This document shows, one piece after another, positions 44,816 through 53,299 of a stretch of 64,000 nucleotides of DNA (its first letter is position 1; every line of letters starts with the position of its first letter). The notes beneath the pieces were generated by a model. That model saw only the letters and a program-made list of their open reading frames with translations. It made no database searches and was not told where the DNA came from. Origin of the DNA: Cellvibrio mixtus subsp. mixtus J3-8 (GTDB lineage Bacteria; Pseudomonadota; Gammaproteobacteria; Pseudomonadales; Cellvibrionaceae). The translations under genes and the position numbers were made by a program. Location of the stretch: NCBI RefSeq assembly GCF_000766945.1, contig NZ_KN266214.1, positions 100,200 to 164,199 of the forward strand, read 5' to 3'.

Positions 44816-47431
44816 ATGTCTATTCAGTATTTTACTCATAATGATTTGCGCGAGCAGGCTCATGCCCTCTATAAGCGCGGTGGTTCCTTTAAAAAGACTG
44901 CCGAAAAAGTTATGACGATTATTCAATTGGTGACAAGTGGCGAACGAAATCCCCTTTCAGATTTTAAAACGACTAATCATGGAGAGAAAAGATTAGAACA
45001 TTGCGTTAAGTATGACCTGCCCAGTGCGTGCCGATTGGTTACAGTGCAGAATGAGAAAAAAATCTTTTTGCTTTTCGTTGGTGATCATGAAGATGAGGAA
45101 AAGTGGCTGAATGCCAATAGAGGGAATACCTATAAATTAACAACTGATAATAAAATCGAATTGGTTAAAGTAGTTTCAAAAACCCTGGGAAACCATCAGT
45201 ATCCCGTACCATTGAATTATGAGTATTCTAGTGGTCAACTCTACCAGCATTTAAGTGAAAGTGATTATGAATATTTAGTTTCTGGCTTATCGAGACAGCA
45301 GTGTCGGCACATCGAGGAGCTGAATTCATTTTCAGCAGATGAGAGCTTCCTTGGTATAGTCGAATCTGTACAGGATGAACTGGTTAAATCTTTCGTTTTA
45401 GATGTCCTTCTACTTTTGAAGGAGGGAGATTCGGATGGCGCCAGAAAGCGAATTTTATTAGAACGAGGGGAATTAAAAGATCTAACCGAGGAAGTTGCAT
45501 ATTCAGGTGAATTGATTTCCGAAATACCTACGGATGATCCGACATACGCTGAACTCTTTGCGCACTTTGTTAAAACTGCGGACTACAAATCCTGGATGTT
45601 ATTTATGCACCCGGAACAAAGAAAAGTTGTAGACCTAGATTTTGATGGTGCCGCAAAACTGGTTGGTGTGTCAGGCTCAGGGAAAACCTGTGTAGTAGTT
45701 AAGCGTGCAATAAGATTGGCTGCACGATATAAAGATAAAAAAATCCTAGTAGTAACCTTAAATAGATCTTTAGCAAAGCTAATTAAGGAATTGGTCGATG
45801 TTGCATCACCAGTAGTCAATAACAATATTGAGGTAAAACCATTTTTTACCATCTGCCAAGAATACTTACTCAAATATGAGCCTGAAAACCATAAATTATA
45901 TGATGACGTTACGTGGAAAAGCTTAGAGCACATTGATGAGATATGGCACGAGTTTTATCGTTGTGAATTGAATAATCATAGTGCGTCAATCCTTATTCCG
46001 GTACACGATTACCTTATTGCTCAAGGTATAAATGCATCAGAATATATTCGCCATGAATTTGACTGGATCAGGAGTGCAGTATCTTTTTACGAACGAAACC
46101 AGTATCTAACTATTGATCGAGAGGGCAGATCAGTTCCTTTAAACAAAAATTTCAGAGAGATTATTTTGGAAGGACTTTCTGCTTGGGAAGGAAAAATGAA
46201 GGCCATCGGGGTGACAGATTATATCGGTCTTGCCACCGCATTGATGAAATACAAAGATGACCTATATGAGGATTACCGTTGTGTGTTAGTAGATGAGTCC
46301 CAAGATTTTGGGACAATTGAGTTGGCTTTAATAAGAAAGATCACCCAAAAGGCAGAAAACGATATTTTTGTGTGTGGTGATGCATCCCAAAGAGTTTCAA
46401 CAAAATTCCAATCTTTCAGAAAATCTGGGATAGAGGTATTCCCAAGTAGATCGAAAAAAATTCTAAAAAATTATAGAAACAGCAAGGAAATTCTCAAAGC
46501 TGCGCAAGAGGTGCTTTCAGTTAATTTTTCTTCCAGCGCTGTTTTATCTGAAGATTTTGAAGTTTTGAGTCCGGAATATTCTAATTTTTCAAGCTCATGC
46601 CCCTTGTTGCTAAAAGCTGATACGCTCGCTGATGAGATATCGTGTGCAGTTGCGTATTCGAAGCAGCAAATTATTGATAATAGTAATATGAAAGTTTGCG
46701 TAGCAATATGCGGATATACACATTTAGAAATACAACGATTTGGAGAGCTCTTGGAGATCAAAGTTTTAGATAGCAGCACAAGCATTGGGGCATCTGCCTT
46801 GTTTTTTTCTGACCTAGAGCAAACAAAAGGTTTTGAATTTGATTTGGTTATTGTAGTCAACGTTATAGATGGCGTTATGCCTAACTTTTCCTCTCCTGAA
46901 TTAGAAAGAACAAAAGATCTAACACAGCTATATGTTTCGCTAACACGTGCAAAACGAGAACTTATAGTTAGCTATCATGGATCGCTATCACCTTTTTTCG
47001 AAAAAGTAGACGAATTTCTTGAGGAAGATTGGATTAACTATTTGGATGCTGAGAGTGAGCTGCCAGTTTTAGGTTGCCCTAAACAAATAGAAGAACTTAA
47101 GTTGGCAGATGATTCTTCTGCAAAAAATGTTGTTTTTATGACTGGCAAGGAGTTTTTATACACCAAAAGAGCAATAGGGCTTCCTGCGTTGTTAATTGAA
47201 AAATTAAGAGAAAATATTGATGGAATAACGGTAAATAGAGATGGGCACTTAGTTAAGTGGAAAAACATTGGCAGCGCATATGAATCGATAAAAAATAGCC
47301 CTAGATCTAGACAGGCTTTTGGGCCTGAAGGATTTAAACTTTTTAGCCAGCTCTGTCAAGATTTGGATATTGAGATTGAAATGAAAAAATTTAACTTGAG
47401 AGATATTTACATGGGCGAGATTGTGAATTGA
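44816..47431 (+). CDS. UvrD-like superfamily 1 helicase with an apparent RelE/ParE-like N-terminus
   Basis: 871 residues. Helicase motifs in order: Walker A GVSGSGKT near 283, motif II VDESQDF near 490, QTKGFEFD near 668 and LYVSLTRAKREL near 704. The N-terminal 110 residues (KKTAEKVMTIIQLV, NPLSDFKTTNHGEKRLEHCVKYDL, FLLFVGDHED, WLNANRG) resemble the RelE/ParE toxin fold fused to such ATPases. AGGAG lies 7 nt before the ATG at 44816. The gene is AT-rich relative to the flanks, with no adjacent antitoxin. Likely a stand-alone antiphage or DNA-processing protein; the function is inferred. Confidence 0.8.
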   Translation: MSIQYFTHNDLREQAHALYKRGGSFKKTAEKVMTIIQLVTSGERNPLSDFKTTNHGEKRLEHCVKYDLPSACRLVTVQNEKKIFLLFVGDHEDEEKWLNANRGNTYKLTTDNKIELVKVVSKTLGNHQYPVPLNYEYSSGQLYQHLSESDYEYLVSGLSRQQCRHIEELNSFSADESFLGIVESVQDELVKSFVLDVLLLLKEGDSDGARKRILLERGELKDLTEEVAYSGELISEIPTDDPTYAELFAHFVKTADYKSWMLFMHPEQRKVVDLDFDGAAKLVGVSGSGKTCVVVKRAIRLAARYKDKKILVVTLNRSLAKLIKELVDVASPVVNNNIEVKPFFTICQEYLLKYEPENHKLYDDVTWKSLEHIDEIWHEFYRCELNNHSASILIPVHDYLIAQGINASEYIRHEFDWIRSAVSFYERNQYLTIDREGRSVPLNKNFREIILEGLSAWEGKMKAIGVTDYIGLATALMKYKDDLYEDYRCVLVDESQDFGTIELALIRKITQKAENDIFVCGDASQRVSTKFQSFRKSGIEVFPSRSKKILKNYRNSKEILKAAQEVLSVNFSSSAVLSEDFEVLSPEYSNFSSSCPLLLKADTLADEISCAVAYSKQQIIDNSNMKVCVAICGYTHLEIQRFGELLEIKVLDSSTSIGASALFFSDLEQTKGFEFDLVIVVNVIDGVMPNFSSPELERTKDLTQLYVSLTRAKRELIVSYHGSLSPFFEKVDEFLEEDWINYLDAESELPVLGCPKQIEELKLADDSSAKNVVFMTGKEFLYTKRAIGLPALLIEKLRENIDGITVNRDGHLVKWKNIGSAYESIKNSPRSRQAFGPEGFKLFSQLCQDLDIEIEMKKFNLRDIYMGEIVN

Positions 47432-47673
47432 TAATTATTTTATCCAAGTAAAATTAAAGAACATCCGCTTTTGACCGTTATGGGATGTATTGGCTTGGTT
47501 ATCTATATGCTCAACAGTTTATGACAGCTTCGTGCCAGAATCAGGCATAACTGAGGAAGATTATAATGTTGTTATACCACAAATAGCGGATTACTGTTAC
47601 TCCATCTAAGATATTGGTTAGTGGAAATTTTAAGCTAAAAAATAAATACATCTATTAATAAATGGAATGAATC

Positions 47674-48558
47674 ATGTCGTTAAAGCCAGAAAAAAAAGCA
47701 AAAGTAACTGAGAAGAAAACATCATTTTGTGTGGTTTATGATGGCCCTGATCATAAAAAGCATGAAATGAACATCATGACACTAGGGAGGGCGTTGACAT
47801 CGCTTGGAACAGTTTTATACGAAGCCAACCACTTGATTAATGGCGACCGTAATAGCATAAAGATTGAGGTGAATGCAGATTTCAAAGAGGGCTCGTTTGG
47901 TGTTGAAGTAATACTGACTCAGTTATTGGCAAACTCAACAGATATCCTACAGATACTTGGATTTTCTGGCAGTATTGGTGCAGGTGTTGGCACGGTGGTG
48001 GGTGCGCTAAAAGAACTAAAAGGCAAAGAGATCACTGCTATTCAAGACCCAGATGAGGAAGATGGTGATGTGACAATAATTGCCGAAGGAACAGAAATAA
48101 CTGCAGATAAAGATGTATCCAAACTCGTTACTAATAAGACGTTTAGGGCTGCAATGGAGGGCTTAATTTCTGCACCACTAAAAAATGCTGGCACTACTAG
48201 CTTTGCAATTAAGCGCACAATAGATGAGCAGCCATTAGTGGAAATTAAGAAAGCTGAAGAGAATGCTTTTTCTGGACTGATCATTGATGTCAAAGAACGA
48301 TCAAAAAGTCGTGAGATGAAAATTAAGTTCATCGCCGCCGATATAAAGAAAACAACGGGCTGGAAGGTTGAATTTGACGGTAAAGTTAGAATGGTTCACA
48401 TGGAAGATGAGCTATTTAGGGAAAGATTGTTAAATATGGAAGAGCCTCATATCTTTGGCAAATTCTTTATTGTTAAAATGAAGATCAAAGAAACATCCCG
48501 CTTAAATAAGACTAAAAGTAGTTTTACAATCGCAAGGGTTCAACACGAAACCAATTAA
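47674..48558 (+). CDS. uncharacterised protein, first gene of a membrane module
   Basis: 294 residues. Order: a beta-rich N-terminal part with HEMNIMTLGRALTSLG and NGDRNSIKIEVNADFKEGSFGVEV, a glycine-rich hydrophobic segment (ILQILGFSGSIGAGVGTVVGAL, about 99-120) that could insert in a membrane, an acidic loop (DPDEEDGD), and a C-terminal beta domain (about 195-294). I do not recognise a characterised family. It lies 16 nt before an 80-residue and then a 125-residue membrane protein in one unit. The Shine-Dalgarno is weak. A membrane effector or phage-derived role is possible. Confidence 0.7.
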   Translation: MSLKPEKKAKVTEKKTSFCVVYDGPDHKKHEMNIMTLGRALTSLGTVLYEANHLINGDRNSIKIEVNADFKEGSFGVEVILTQLLANSTDILQILGFSGSIGAGVGTVVGALKELKGKEITAIQDPDEEDGDVTIIAEGTEITADKDVSKLVTNKTFRAAMEGLISAPLKNAGTTSFAIKRTIDEQPLVEIKKAEENAFSGLIIDVKERSKSREMKIKFIAADIKKTTGWKVEFDGKVRMVHMEDELFRERLLNMEEPHIFGKFFIVKMKIKETSRLNKTKSSFTIARVQHETN

Positions 48559-48573
48559 GCAGGTATCCAATAA

Positions 48574-48816
48574 ATGATAAGCTCAGTGGTGTTAGTGATT
48601 GGCGCGATTGTTGTGTTTATCGCTGCAAGCGCTTTTTTTTATCGTTTAACTCGCTTTGTTGTGAGCGCCTATTTTGGTCAATACATCAACTTCAGATACA
48701 TAGACGCTAATGGGGCTATTCATCAGCGCCGTGTGCGTTGTAATAATGATGACGAACTTATTAGAATTTTAGATGAGCTGAAAGAAAACCGTAAAAATGA
48801 AAAGGCGGGTGTATAG
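48574..48816 (+). CDS. small single-span membrane protein
   Basis: 80 residues: one N-terminal membrane helix (VVLVIGAIVVFIAASAFFY), then a cytosolic part with FRYIDANGAIHQRRVRCNNDDEL and a charged C-terminus. GCAGG lies about 9 nt before the ATG. The stop codon directly abuts the TTG start of the next gene. Family unknown. Confidence 0.65.
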   Translation: MISSVVLVIGAIVVFIAASAFFYRLTRFVVSAYFGQYINFRYIDANGAIHQRRVRCNNDDELIRILDELKENRKNEKAGV

Positions 48817-49194
48817 TTGGCCTCTTCATCTAAAAAACTAAAGAATGTAGGTGTTGATGTAGGCACTATTGGTACAGTAGGCGCCATAATGTTAGCTGTG
48901 ATAAATAAAACATGTGAGGGTGAATGGTACCAAGAACCGCTTGTTTTAAGCGTTCCTGTTGTCAGCGCTCTCATATCAAACGGACTAAAGTGGCTGTGGG
49001 ATGTCGTTAGCTTGGAGAATGCAGAAGTTATTAAGTTGCGGCGGTGCTTAAAGAAGCAGATAGTAGCAATAAAAGCAGATTTAAAATCTCCAAATTTTAG
49101 TGATGAATACAAATTACAAAGAAAGATTCAGCTTGAAAAATTATCTGCCGAATTAATTAATTCGCATCAATACATTGCTCCAGATAAAAATTAA
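48817..49194 (+). CDS. two-helix membrane protein with a coiled-coil tail
   Basis: 125 residues starting with TTG right after the previous stop (TAG-TTG), with GGCGGG upstream. Two hydrophobic helices (about 12-30 and 42-60) separated by a short loop, then a charged helix (LRRCLKKQIVAIKADL, KLQRKIQLEKLSAELI). The layout recalls holins, but no sequence match is claimed. It ends the three-gene module, followed by a terminator. Confidence 0.6.
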   Translation: MASSSKKLKNVGVDVGTIGTVGAIMLAVINKTCEGEWYQEPLVLSVPVVSALISNGLKWLWDVVSLENAEVIKLRRCLKKQIVAIKADLKSPNFSDEYKLQRKIQLEKLSAELINSHQYIAPDKN

Positions 49195-49260
49195 GCCTAT
49201 TCTGGAGTAATAACCATTCTAAGTTGCCTGCACTTCCATTGATCGGTTTGAGCGATGCAG

Positions 49261-49292
49261 AAAATAAGACGCCAATCGGCGCCTTATTTTTT
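49261..49292 (+). terminator. rho-independent terminator
   Basis: AAAATAAGACGCC pairs with GGCGCCTTATTTT (one A-C mismatch) across a 4-nt loop and is followed by TT. It closes the three-gene module. Confidence 0.8.
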
Positions 49293-49315
49293 CTAACACT
49301 AACACTCAATTCACC

Positions 49316-49605
49316 TTAAAAAAACGTAGCGAGGTTGTGTTGCGGTTCGGCGATGGAATCTTTGATGTTATCAAACGCTAAATGTGGGCCGGATTTTTTC
49401 ACACTGGCGATTACATCAGGTATTTAGCGGCGAGTGAATTCAATTACGGTGCTGACATCCAGATTGAGGTTAAGGAAGTAGTCTTCCAGTTGGGGCATGC
49501 CGCGCACTAAAAAGCGACGATTTGGCAGATGGAGTTTCCGTTGATTTGGGGATTTGCCCTTAGCGAGTGAGTAGATTGGACAGCTATGCCCAACAATTCT
49601 ATTTA
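49316..49605 (-). pseudogene. remnant of an unknown gene with an in-frame stop
   Basis: The minus strand reads as one protein-like frame of about 95 codons: KGKSPNQRKLHLPNRRF, GMPQLEDYFLNLNLD, STVIEFTRR, then a TAA stop, then IPDVIASVKKSGPHLAFDNI to a final stop at 49316. The frame is clean apart from this one stop and has no start codon with a ribosome binding site. The 5' end is lost at an inverted repeat. The family is not recognised. Confidence 0.55.
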
Positions 49606-49651
49606 ATCACAAAAATTGGGCATGGTTAACCAATCTACATAAGGGGCAATG
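49553..49651. repeat. imperfect inverted duplication of about 100 bp
   Basis: The left arm on the plus strand (TTGCCCTTA, GTAGATTGG, ATGCCCAA) returns inverted in the right arm (TTGGGCAT, CCAATCTAC, TAAGGGGCAA), with 6-bp unmatched parts between the blocks and a central stretch of about 15 bp. It sits at the broken 5' end of the gene remnant, as an insertion or rearrangement scar would. Confidence 0.6.
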
Positions 49652-49782
49652 TTTGCTGCTGGCCGAATTAAGACCTTTGAAAAAATCAGCCATATAACCC
49701 AGCTTAACATTAAAATTTTGGGCAGTACCTCAACCATTTCAACGCATGAGCTGCTAAATAATGCAATTTTTTATGGTGATAA

Positions 49783-50727
49783 ATGACTCCTATTGAATGG
49801 TTTAATGTTGTTCCGTCGGTGATGTCTGCGATAGCTGCCGTCGCAGCCTCCTATGCTGCTTTTGTTGCGTTGAGTATTAGTAAAAAAGCCAATTCTATAT
49901 CTGAGAAAAGTATATTGGCAGTTCACCATCATAATGCTGCCTCTGTTCTTTCAAACTCAATTGATAAACTTATAAAAGAAACAAAAAACCTTTCGGAATT
50001 TTCGTACGAATTTTGGGTAGATTGGCCTAGAGAAATTGAATCAAAAGACGTACGTTGCAACGGAGGACTGGACCCCAGGCCTTTAAGGCATGTTCTATCA
50101 AATGGAAGTGAAATGCTTATAAATCACGCAACGCGAGATGGTAAGCAATATAGAAATGTAAAGCGCTCGATGTTTTCTATTATTAGAGATGGTGTAAATG
50201 AGCTGAATGAGCATGAGTACAATAGTCTGCTCAAAAAAGCAGACAGAACGTATGGTAATTTTGAGTGCGCTCTTGGTTCTCCGCCGTTAAATAAAAATAT
50301 CGGAGAAGCGGATGCTTTTAGGTGGGTTTGCTATCAGCTGATGAAAAGAATTAATCGCGATGATTGGAGCAGAATCTGGCGCAATGCCTGGCTAGCTGAA
50401 GGTTGGCTCACCAGATATCAAACCGAGTTCTCTAAAGTAAAATCAATTTTAGAAGAGGTAGTTGACTCGCTGCAGGTGGAAAAAAATAAAGTGGCACATA
50501 GCGTATTGCCTATTCATTCAAATTCCGCTCTACATAAAAAATATGAAATAGTCTTGTCAGGTTTAGAGGCTATTCTCCATGTTTGTGATTTAGAATCTTT
50601 AGAACCCTATAGGGAGTGGAAACATGATGAGGATATTCCACAGTTAGTACTTTACTCAATGACAATCGTTTATTTGGTAACGAAGATTCTAGATTCCATT
50701 CTCTTGATTGATGAAGTGGATATGTGA
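49783..50727 (+). CDS. membrane-anchored protein of unknown function
   Basis: 314 residues. One N-terminal membrane helix (VVPSVMSAIAAVAASYAAFVAL) is followed by a long, mainly helical cytoplasmic part with Trp-rich patches (FWVDWPREI, RDDWSRIWRNAWLAEGW). The N-terminus resembles that of many defence-island and phage-associated orphans, but there is no family match. It is AT-rich and stands alone. Function unknown. Confidence 0.65.
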   Translation: MTPIEWFNVVPSVMSAIAAVAASYAAFVALSISKKANSISEKSILAVHHHNAASVLSNSIDKLIKETKNLSEFSYEFWVDWPREIESKDVRCNGGLDPRPLRHVLSNGSEMLINHATRDGKQYRNVKRSMFSIIRDGVNELNEHEYNSLLKKADRTYGNFECALGSPPLNKNIGEADAFRWVCYQLMKRINRDDWSRIWRNAWLAEGWLTRYQTEFSKVKSILEEVVDSLQVEKNKVAHSVLPIHSNSALHKKYEIVLSGLEAILHVCDLESLEPYREWKHDEDIPQLVLYSMTIVYLVTKILDSILLIDEVDM

Positions 50728-51017
50728 TTTTTCTGTTCTTAGCTGAAGCAAGACATTACAACCATATTTAGTAATATATTCTCGCTATAAATCAATTAAA
50801 AAATAAAAATGAGGATTATATGCTCTAGACATAAAATCCTTTCCCCCTAAAATCCATTCCATAAATTTCAAGTGAACCCAAATAGCCAACATCCCAGCTA
50901 TTTTGGTCCACTAATTTGTTAGCAACAAAACATTGCACTACCATGCTCCGAATGCAACCACCGAAGTACCAACCAACAAAAACCGGCCCGCCGCCTTTAA
51001 CCATAGAGGGATCTTTT
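50728..51017. other. AT-rich intergenic region
   Basis: No gene or strong structure seen in this 290-bp stretch apart from AT-rich promoter-like sequence near 50755-50820. A Shine-Dalgarno (AGAGGG) for the next gene ends it. Confidence 0.4.
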
Positions 51018-51266
51018 ATGCCATCACCGCCAAACCAAAACCCCACGAATGAGTTATTACTCCTCTACGACGACTTCACCGAATTTCAAAGCCAATGCAC
51101 ATTCCTGTGCGATGCCGTGGTGGCATTGGCGATGTCGGAATTGGTGATGGATAAGTGGAGTGTGAATGGGCTGCATATGAATGCCGTGCAGGTTAAGCAG
51201 CGGGCGCAGGTGTTTGGGGAGAAGCTGCACGTGTTAAGAGGGGAAGTGAGACCAACGCCGATGTGA
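51018..51266 (+). CDS. small acidic helical protein, paralogue of 52914-53174
   Basis: 82 residues. ATG 51018 lies 7 nt after AGAGGG. The core LLLLYDDFTEFQSQCTFLCDAV and the C-terminal VFGEKLHVLRG align with LCDDFVDLEGECALLYELLI and TFKQQLYKLRDG of the product at 52914-53174. Two helices are likely. No characterised family. It is followed by a strong bidirectional hairpin. Confidence 0.65.
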   Translation: MPSPPNQNPTNELLLLYDDFTEFQSQCTFLCDAVVALAMSELVMDKWSVNGLHMNAVQVKQRAQVFGEKLHVLRGEVRPTPM

Positions 51267-51288
51267 TAGGTAAAGCTGCCCCGCAACC

Positions 51289-51320
51289 AAACCATTTCGA
51301 GGATTCCCTCGAAATGGTTT
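51289..51320. terminator. strong bidirectional hairpin
   Basis: AAACCATTTCGAGG and its exact complement form a 14-bp stem with a 4-nt ATTC loop, between two convergent units (stops at 51266 and 51329). The outer AAA/TTT pairs act as short T tracts in both directions. Confidence 0.7.
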
Positions 51321-51328
51321 CAAAGAAT

Positions 51329-51658
51329 TTATTCAAACATGGCAACAATGGCTAATGCGTTCTTTAGTTTTTTCTGAAAGAAGGAAATTACATCCATTAA
51401 TGTGGAAACCGCTAAATTATTTTTATTCAGAAGCGCCCGCCAGAGCGCTTGGCGAGTTGTACCTTGGGCAAATTCTTTGCTTAAACCAACGGGGAATATT
51501 TTTGGAATCTGCATGTTGCGACGCTGAAACGTTGCAACGATGGCTTTTGCGAGTATGTGGTCATCCAGCAATTCACGTTCAAATAGAATCGTTAAATCCC
51601 AATAATCTTTTTTAATTTCCAGATAAAAATTTTCATTATCCAAATATCGTAGCGCCAT
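51329..51658 (-). pseudogene. C-terminal remnant of an AbiEii nucleotidyltransferase toxin
   Basis: 109 codons. KKDYWDLTILF, AKAIVATFQRR, GLSKEFAQ and QALWRALLNKNNL match the C-terminal part of AbiEii/AbiGii toxins (the KDFWDL and ATFxRR pattern). The whole nucleotidyltransferase core (GSxxxD) and the AbiEi antitoxin are absent. The 5' end stops next to a lipoprotein gene, so the toxin was probably cut by rearrangement. Confidence 0.7.
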
Positions 51659-51672
51659 ACGAGCTATGCGTT

Positions 51673-52176
51673 TTATTCAGTTTGCAGGAATAACAGGATT
51701 TCCGTTTCACTGATCATGTAAATTGCGCCGGTTAATAGTGGGTCGCGATAAAATTGTTCCGCGCTTAGCATGGTGCCTTGGGGAATATAAAAATCACCGG
51801 TTTCATCGGGCTTGAAATTGGCTGCAATAATATCTTCCATCCAGGGCTTTACTGCATAGGCGGGTAGCTTAACTATTTTATTGGGCAGTGGTGTCACCGT
51901 TAGAATTTTTATATCACCACTGTCCAATGCCATGCGCGCGACAATACTCCAATCATCCGTGCCCAGTTTGCCTACCGGTTTAGTCACTTTGGTGACTTCC
52001 CATTTTATCCACACCGGTTTTACGGGCAGGTTAATTAATTGTTCCAGCTTCGTTACTTCATTGTTTGTGGATACATCGGGCGGGGCCAGTGTTATTTCTT
52101 GTTCTGAGGTTTTGTCACCGCAGCTAATAATGGAAATTAGCAGGATAAAAACTGACAAGGGTTTTAGTAAATTCAT
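51673..52176 (-). CDS. putative lipoprotein
   Basis: 167 residues. The signal peptide ends in a lipobox-like IISC (Cys at about 19), then a Thr/Glu-rich linker and a body with PVKPVWIKWEVTKVT, GTDDWSIVARM and PAYAVKPWMEDIIAANF. No family recognised. ATG 52176 has AAGGAA upstream; an in-frame ATG 15 nt earlier does not. Envelope location is predicted. Confidence 0.7.
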   Translation of the reverse strand: MNLLKPLSVFILLISIISCGDKTSEQEITLAPPDVSTNNEVTKLEQLINLPVKPVWIKWEVTKVTKPVGKLGTDDWSIVARMALDSGDIKILTVTPLPNKIVKLPAYAVKPWMEDIIAANFKPDETGDFYIPQGTMLSAEQFYRDPLLTGAIYMISETEILLFLQTE

Positions 52177-52330
52177 AATGATTTCCTTCATAGCACTTTT
52201 TTATTTTGCTATTTCTGGTCTCGATTTTTTTATACAACAAGAAGACCATCGGAAAATAAAATAATTCACTGTTTAACCAGCGCAACCAACCTGTCCAATA
52301 TTGAGGCTAAGCCCTTATAGCTACCGGCTT

Positions 52331-52729
52331 TTATGATTGTTGGTCCACAAGATATGAGTTCAGCACCCTCAGCAGAGTATTGCGTTGTTGCTCGCTTAAC
52401 TGTGGCCAAAAATGTTGCACCGTTTGGATTTCTTCTTCGAGCACATGGCGCAAATAGTGAGGGGTGGGTTCTTTTACCACGAGGGGTATGGGGTGTTCCG
52501 TTGTGCACTCCAGAAAAAACCAGGAGATAGGCACGTCCATAGATTTGGCTAACAGATAGAGCTGGGAAGCACTGATTTTATTTTCGCCATTTTCATAGCG
52601 AGAAATTTGCTGTTGAGTGGAATCTATAGCCTCAGCCAATTCCAGCGTAGTCGCATCGAGTTGCTTGCGAAGTTTTTTGAGGCGCTTGCCGATTTGTCGG
52701 TCCAGGTCTGTGACGGCAGGTTTTGCCAT
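52331..52729 (-). CDS. XRE-family helix-turn-helix regulator
   Basis: 132 residues: an N-terminal HTH_XRE (IGKRLKKLRKQLDATTLELAEAIDSTQQQISRYENGENK in outline, about 12-50) and a helical C-terminal part. It is of the phage-repressor type. It is divergent from the small protein at 52914, and a palindrome (52750-52768) lies just before its start, so it probably represses itself and perhaps the divergent gene. Confidence 0.85.
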   Translation of the reverse strand: MAKPAVTDLDRQIGKRLKKLRKQLDATTLELAEAIDSTQQQISRYENGENKISASQLYLLAKSMDVPISWFFLECTTEHPIPLVVKEPTPHYLRHVLEEEIQTVQHFWPQLSEQQRNTLLRVLNSYLVDQQS

Positions 52730-52749
52730 AGCGAGTCATCCGAATACAG

Positions 52750-52768
52750 GTGAATCCTTTTGATTCAC
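52750..52768. promoter_or_regulatory. palindromic operator of the XRE gene
   Basis: GTGAATC and GATTCAC, separated by CTTTT, form a 7-5-7 palindrome 21 nt upstream of the XRE start codon: the size and place of an autorepressor site. Confidence 0.55.
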
Positions 52769-52913
52769 ACGGTTGACGGATATGGTAGTTATGGCCTAGT
52801 ATCTGTTCATCAACATAACTATATTAAAATGTACAAATAAACACGCTTATGGAAACTATTTGGGCCCAGGGCACAATCGTTAAACGTGTAGTTTGCAAGG
52901 AGATGTAGCAGGC

Positions 52914-53174
52914 ATGATGCCCGATGATCCACCCAACCCGGTTGAAACCTTGCCCATGGCGTGTAAATGCAATGAACAGTGGGTCAAGTTGTGCGATGAC
53001 TTTGTGGATCTGGAGGGCGAATGCGCCTTGTTGTATGAGTTGTTAATCAGCCTGAACCAGCGCGATCTTCCTTTAGACGCCGTCAGTAAACATGGTTTGG
53101 ACAGGTTTGGCAGCCAACTTAAAGCCCGTATGGCCACATTTAAACAACAGCTTTATAAATTACGCGATGGTTAA
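52914..53174 (+). CDS. small acidic helical protein, paralogue of 51018-51266
   Basis: 86 residues from ATG 52914 (AAGGAG 11 nt upstream). Three Cys in the first third (ACKCNEQWVKLC) differ from the paralogue. The core LCDDFVDLEGEC and TFKQQLYKLRDG are shared with the 51018-51266 product. It lies divergent to an XRE regulator and is followed by a T-rich terminator. Function unknown. Confidence 0.7.
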   Translation: MMPDDPPNPVETLPMACKCNEQWVKLCDDFVDLEGECALLYELLISLNQRDLPLDAVSKHGLDRFGSQLKARMATFKQQLYKLRDG

Positions 53175-53254
53175 CCCGAACCGGGGCCAACCTGTTTCTA
53201 TCCACATTCATTTGACTGTCATGTCATCAAAGTCACTGTCATAAGTGACACCTT

Positions 53255-53284
53255 GGTTGCCGCTGTGTAGGGGCAACCTTTTTT
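53255..53284 (+). terminator. rho-independent terminator
   Basis: GGTTGCC pairs with GGCAACC across a 10-nt loop and is followed by TTTTTT. It closes the small protein gene. Confidence 0.8.
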
Positions 53285-53299
53285 ATTTGTTGGTTTGAT

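Larger units (their letters stand above)
49195..49782. other. 588-bp region with terminator, gene remnant and inverted repeat
   Basis: It contains the module terminator (49261-49292), a minus-strand gene remnant with an internal stop (49316-49605) and an imperfect inverted duplication (49553-49651), each listed on its own. The last 130 bp before the next gene show nothing clear. Confidence 0.5.

Noticed and set aside
41383..50800. Integron cassette array (attC sites between genes)
   Set aside because: The intergenic repeats lack attC core ends (RYYYAAC and GTTRRRY), and no integrase is seen.
52266..52508. 80-codon minus-strand frame inside the XRE gene region
   Set aside because: It largely overlaps the well-supported XRE gene in another frame.
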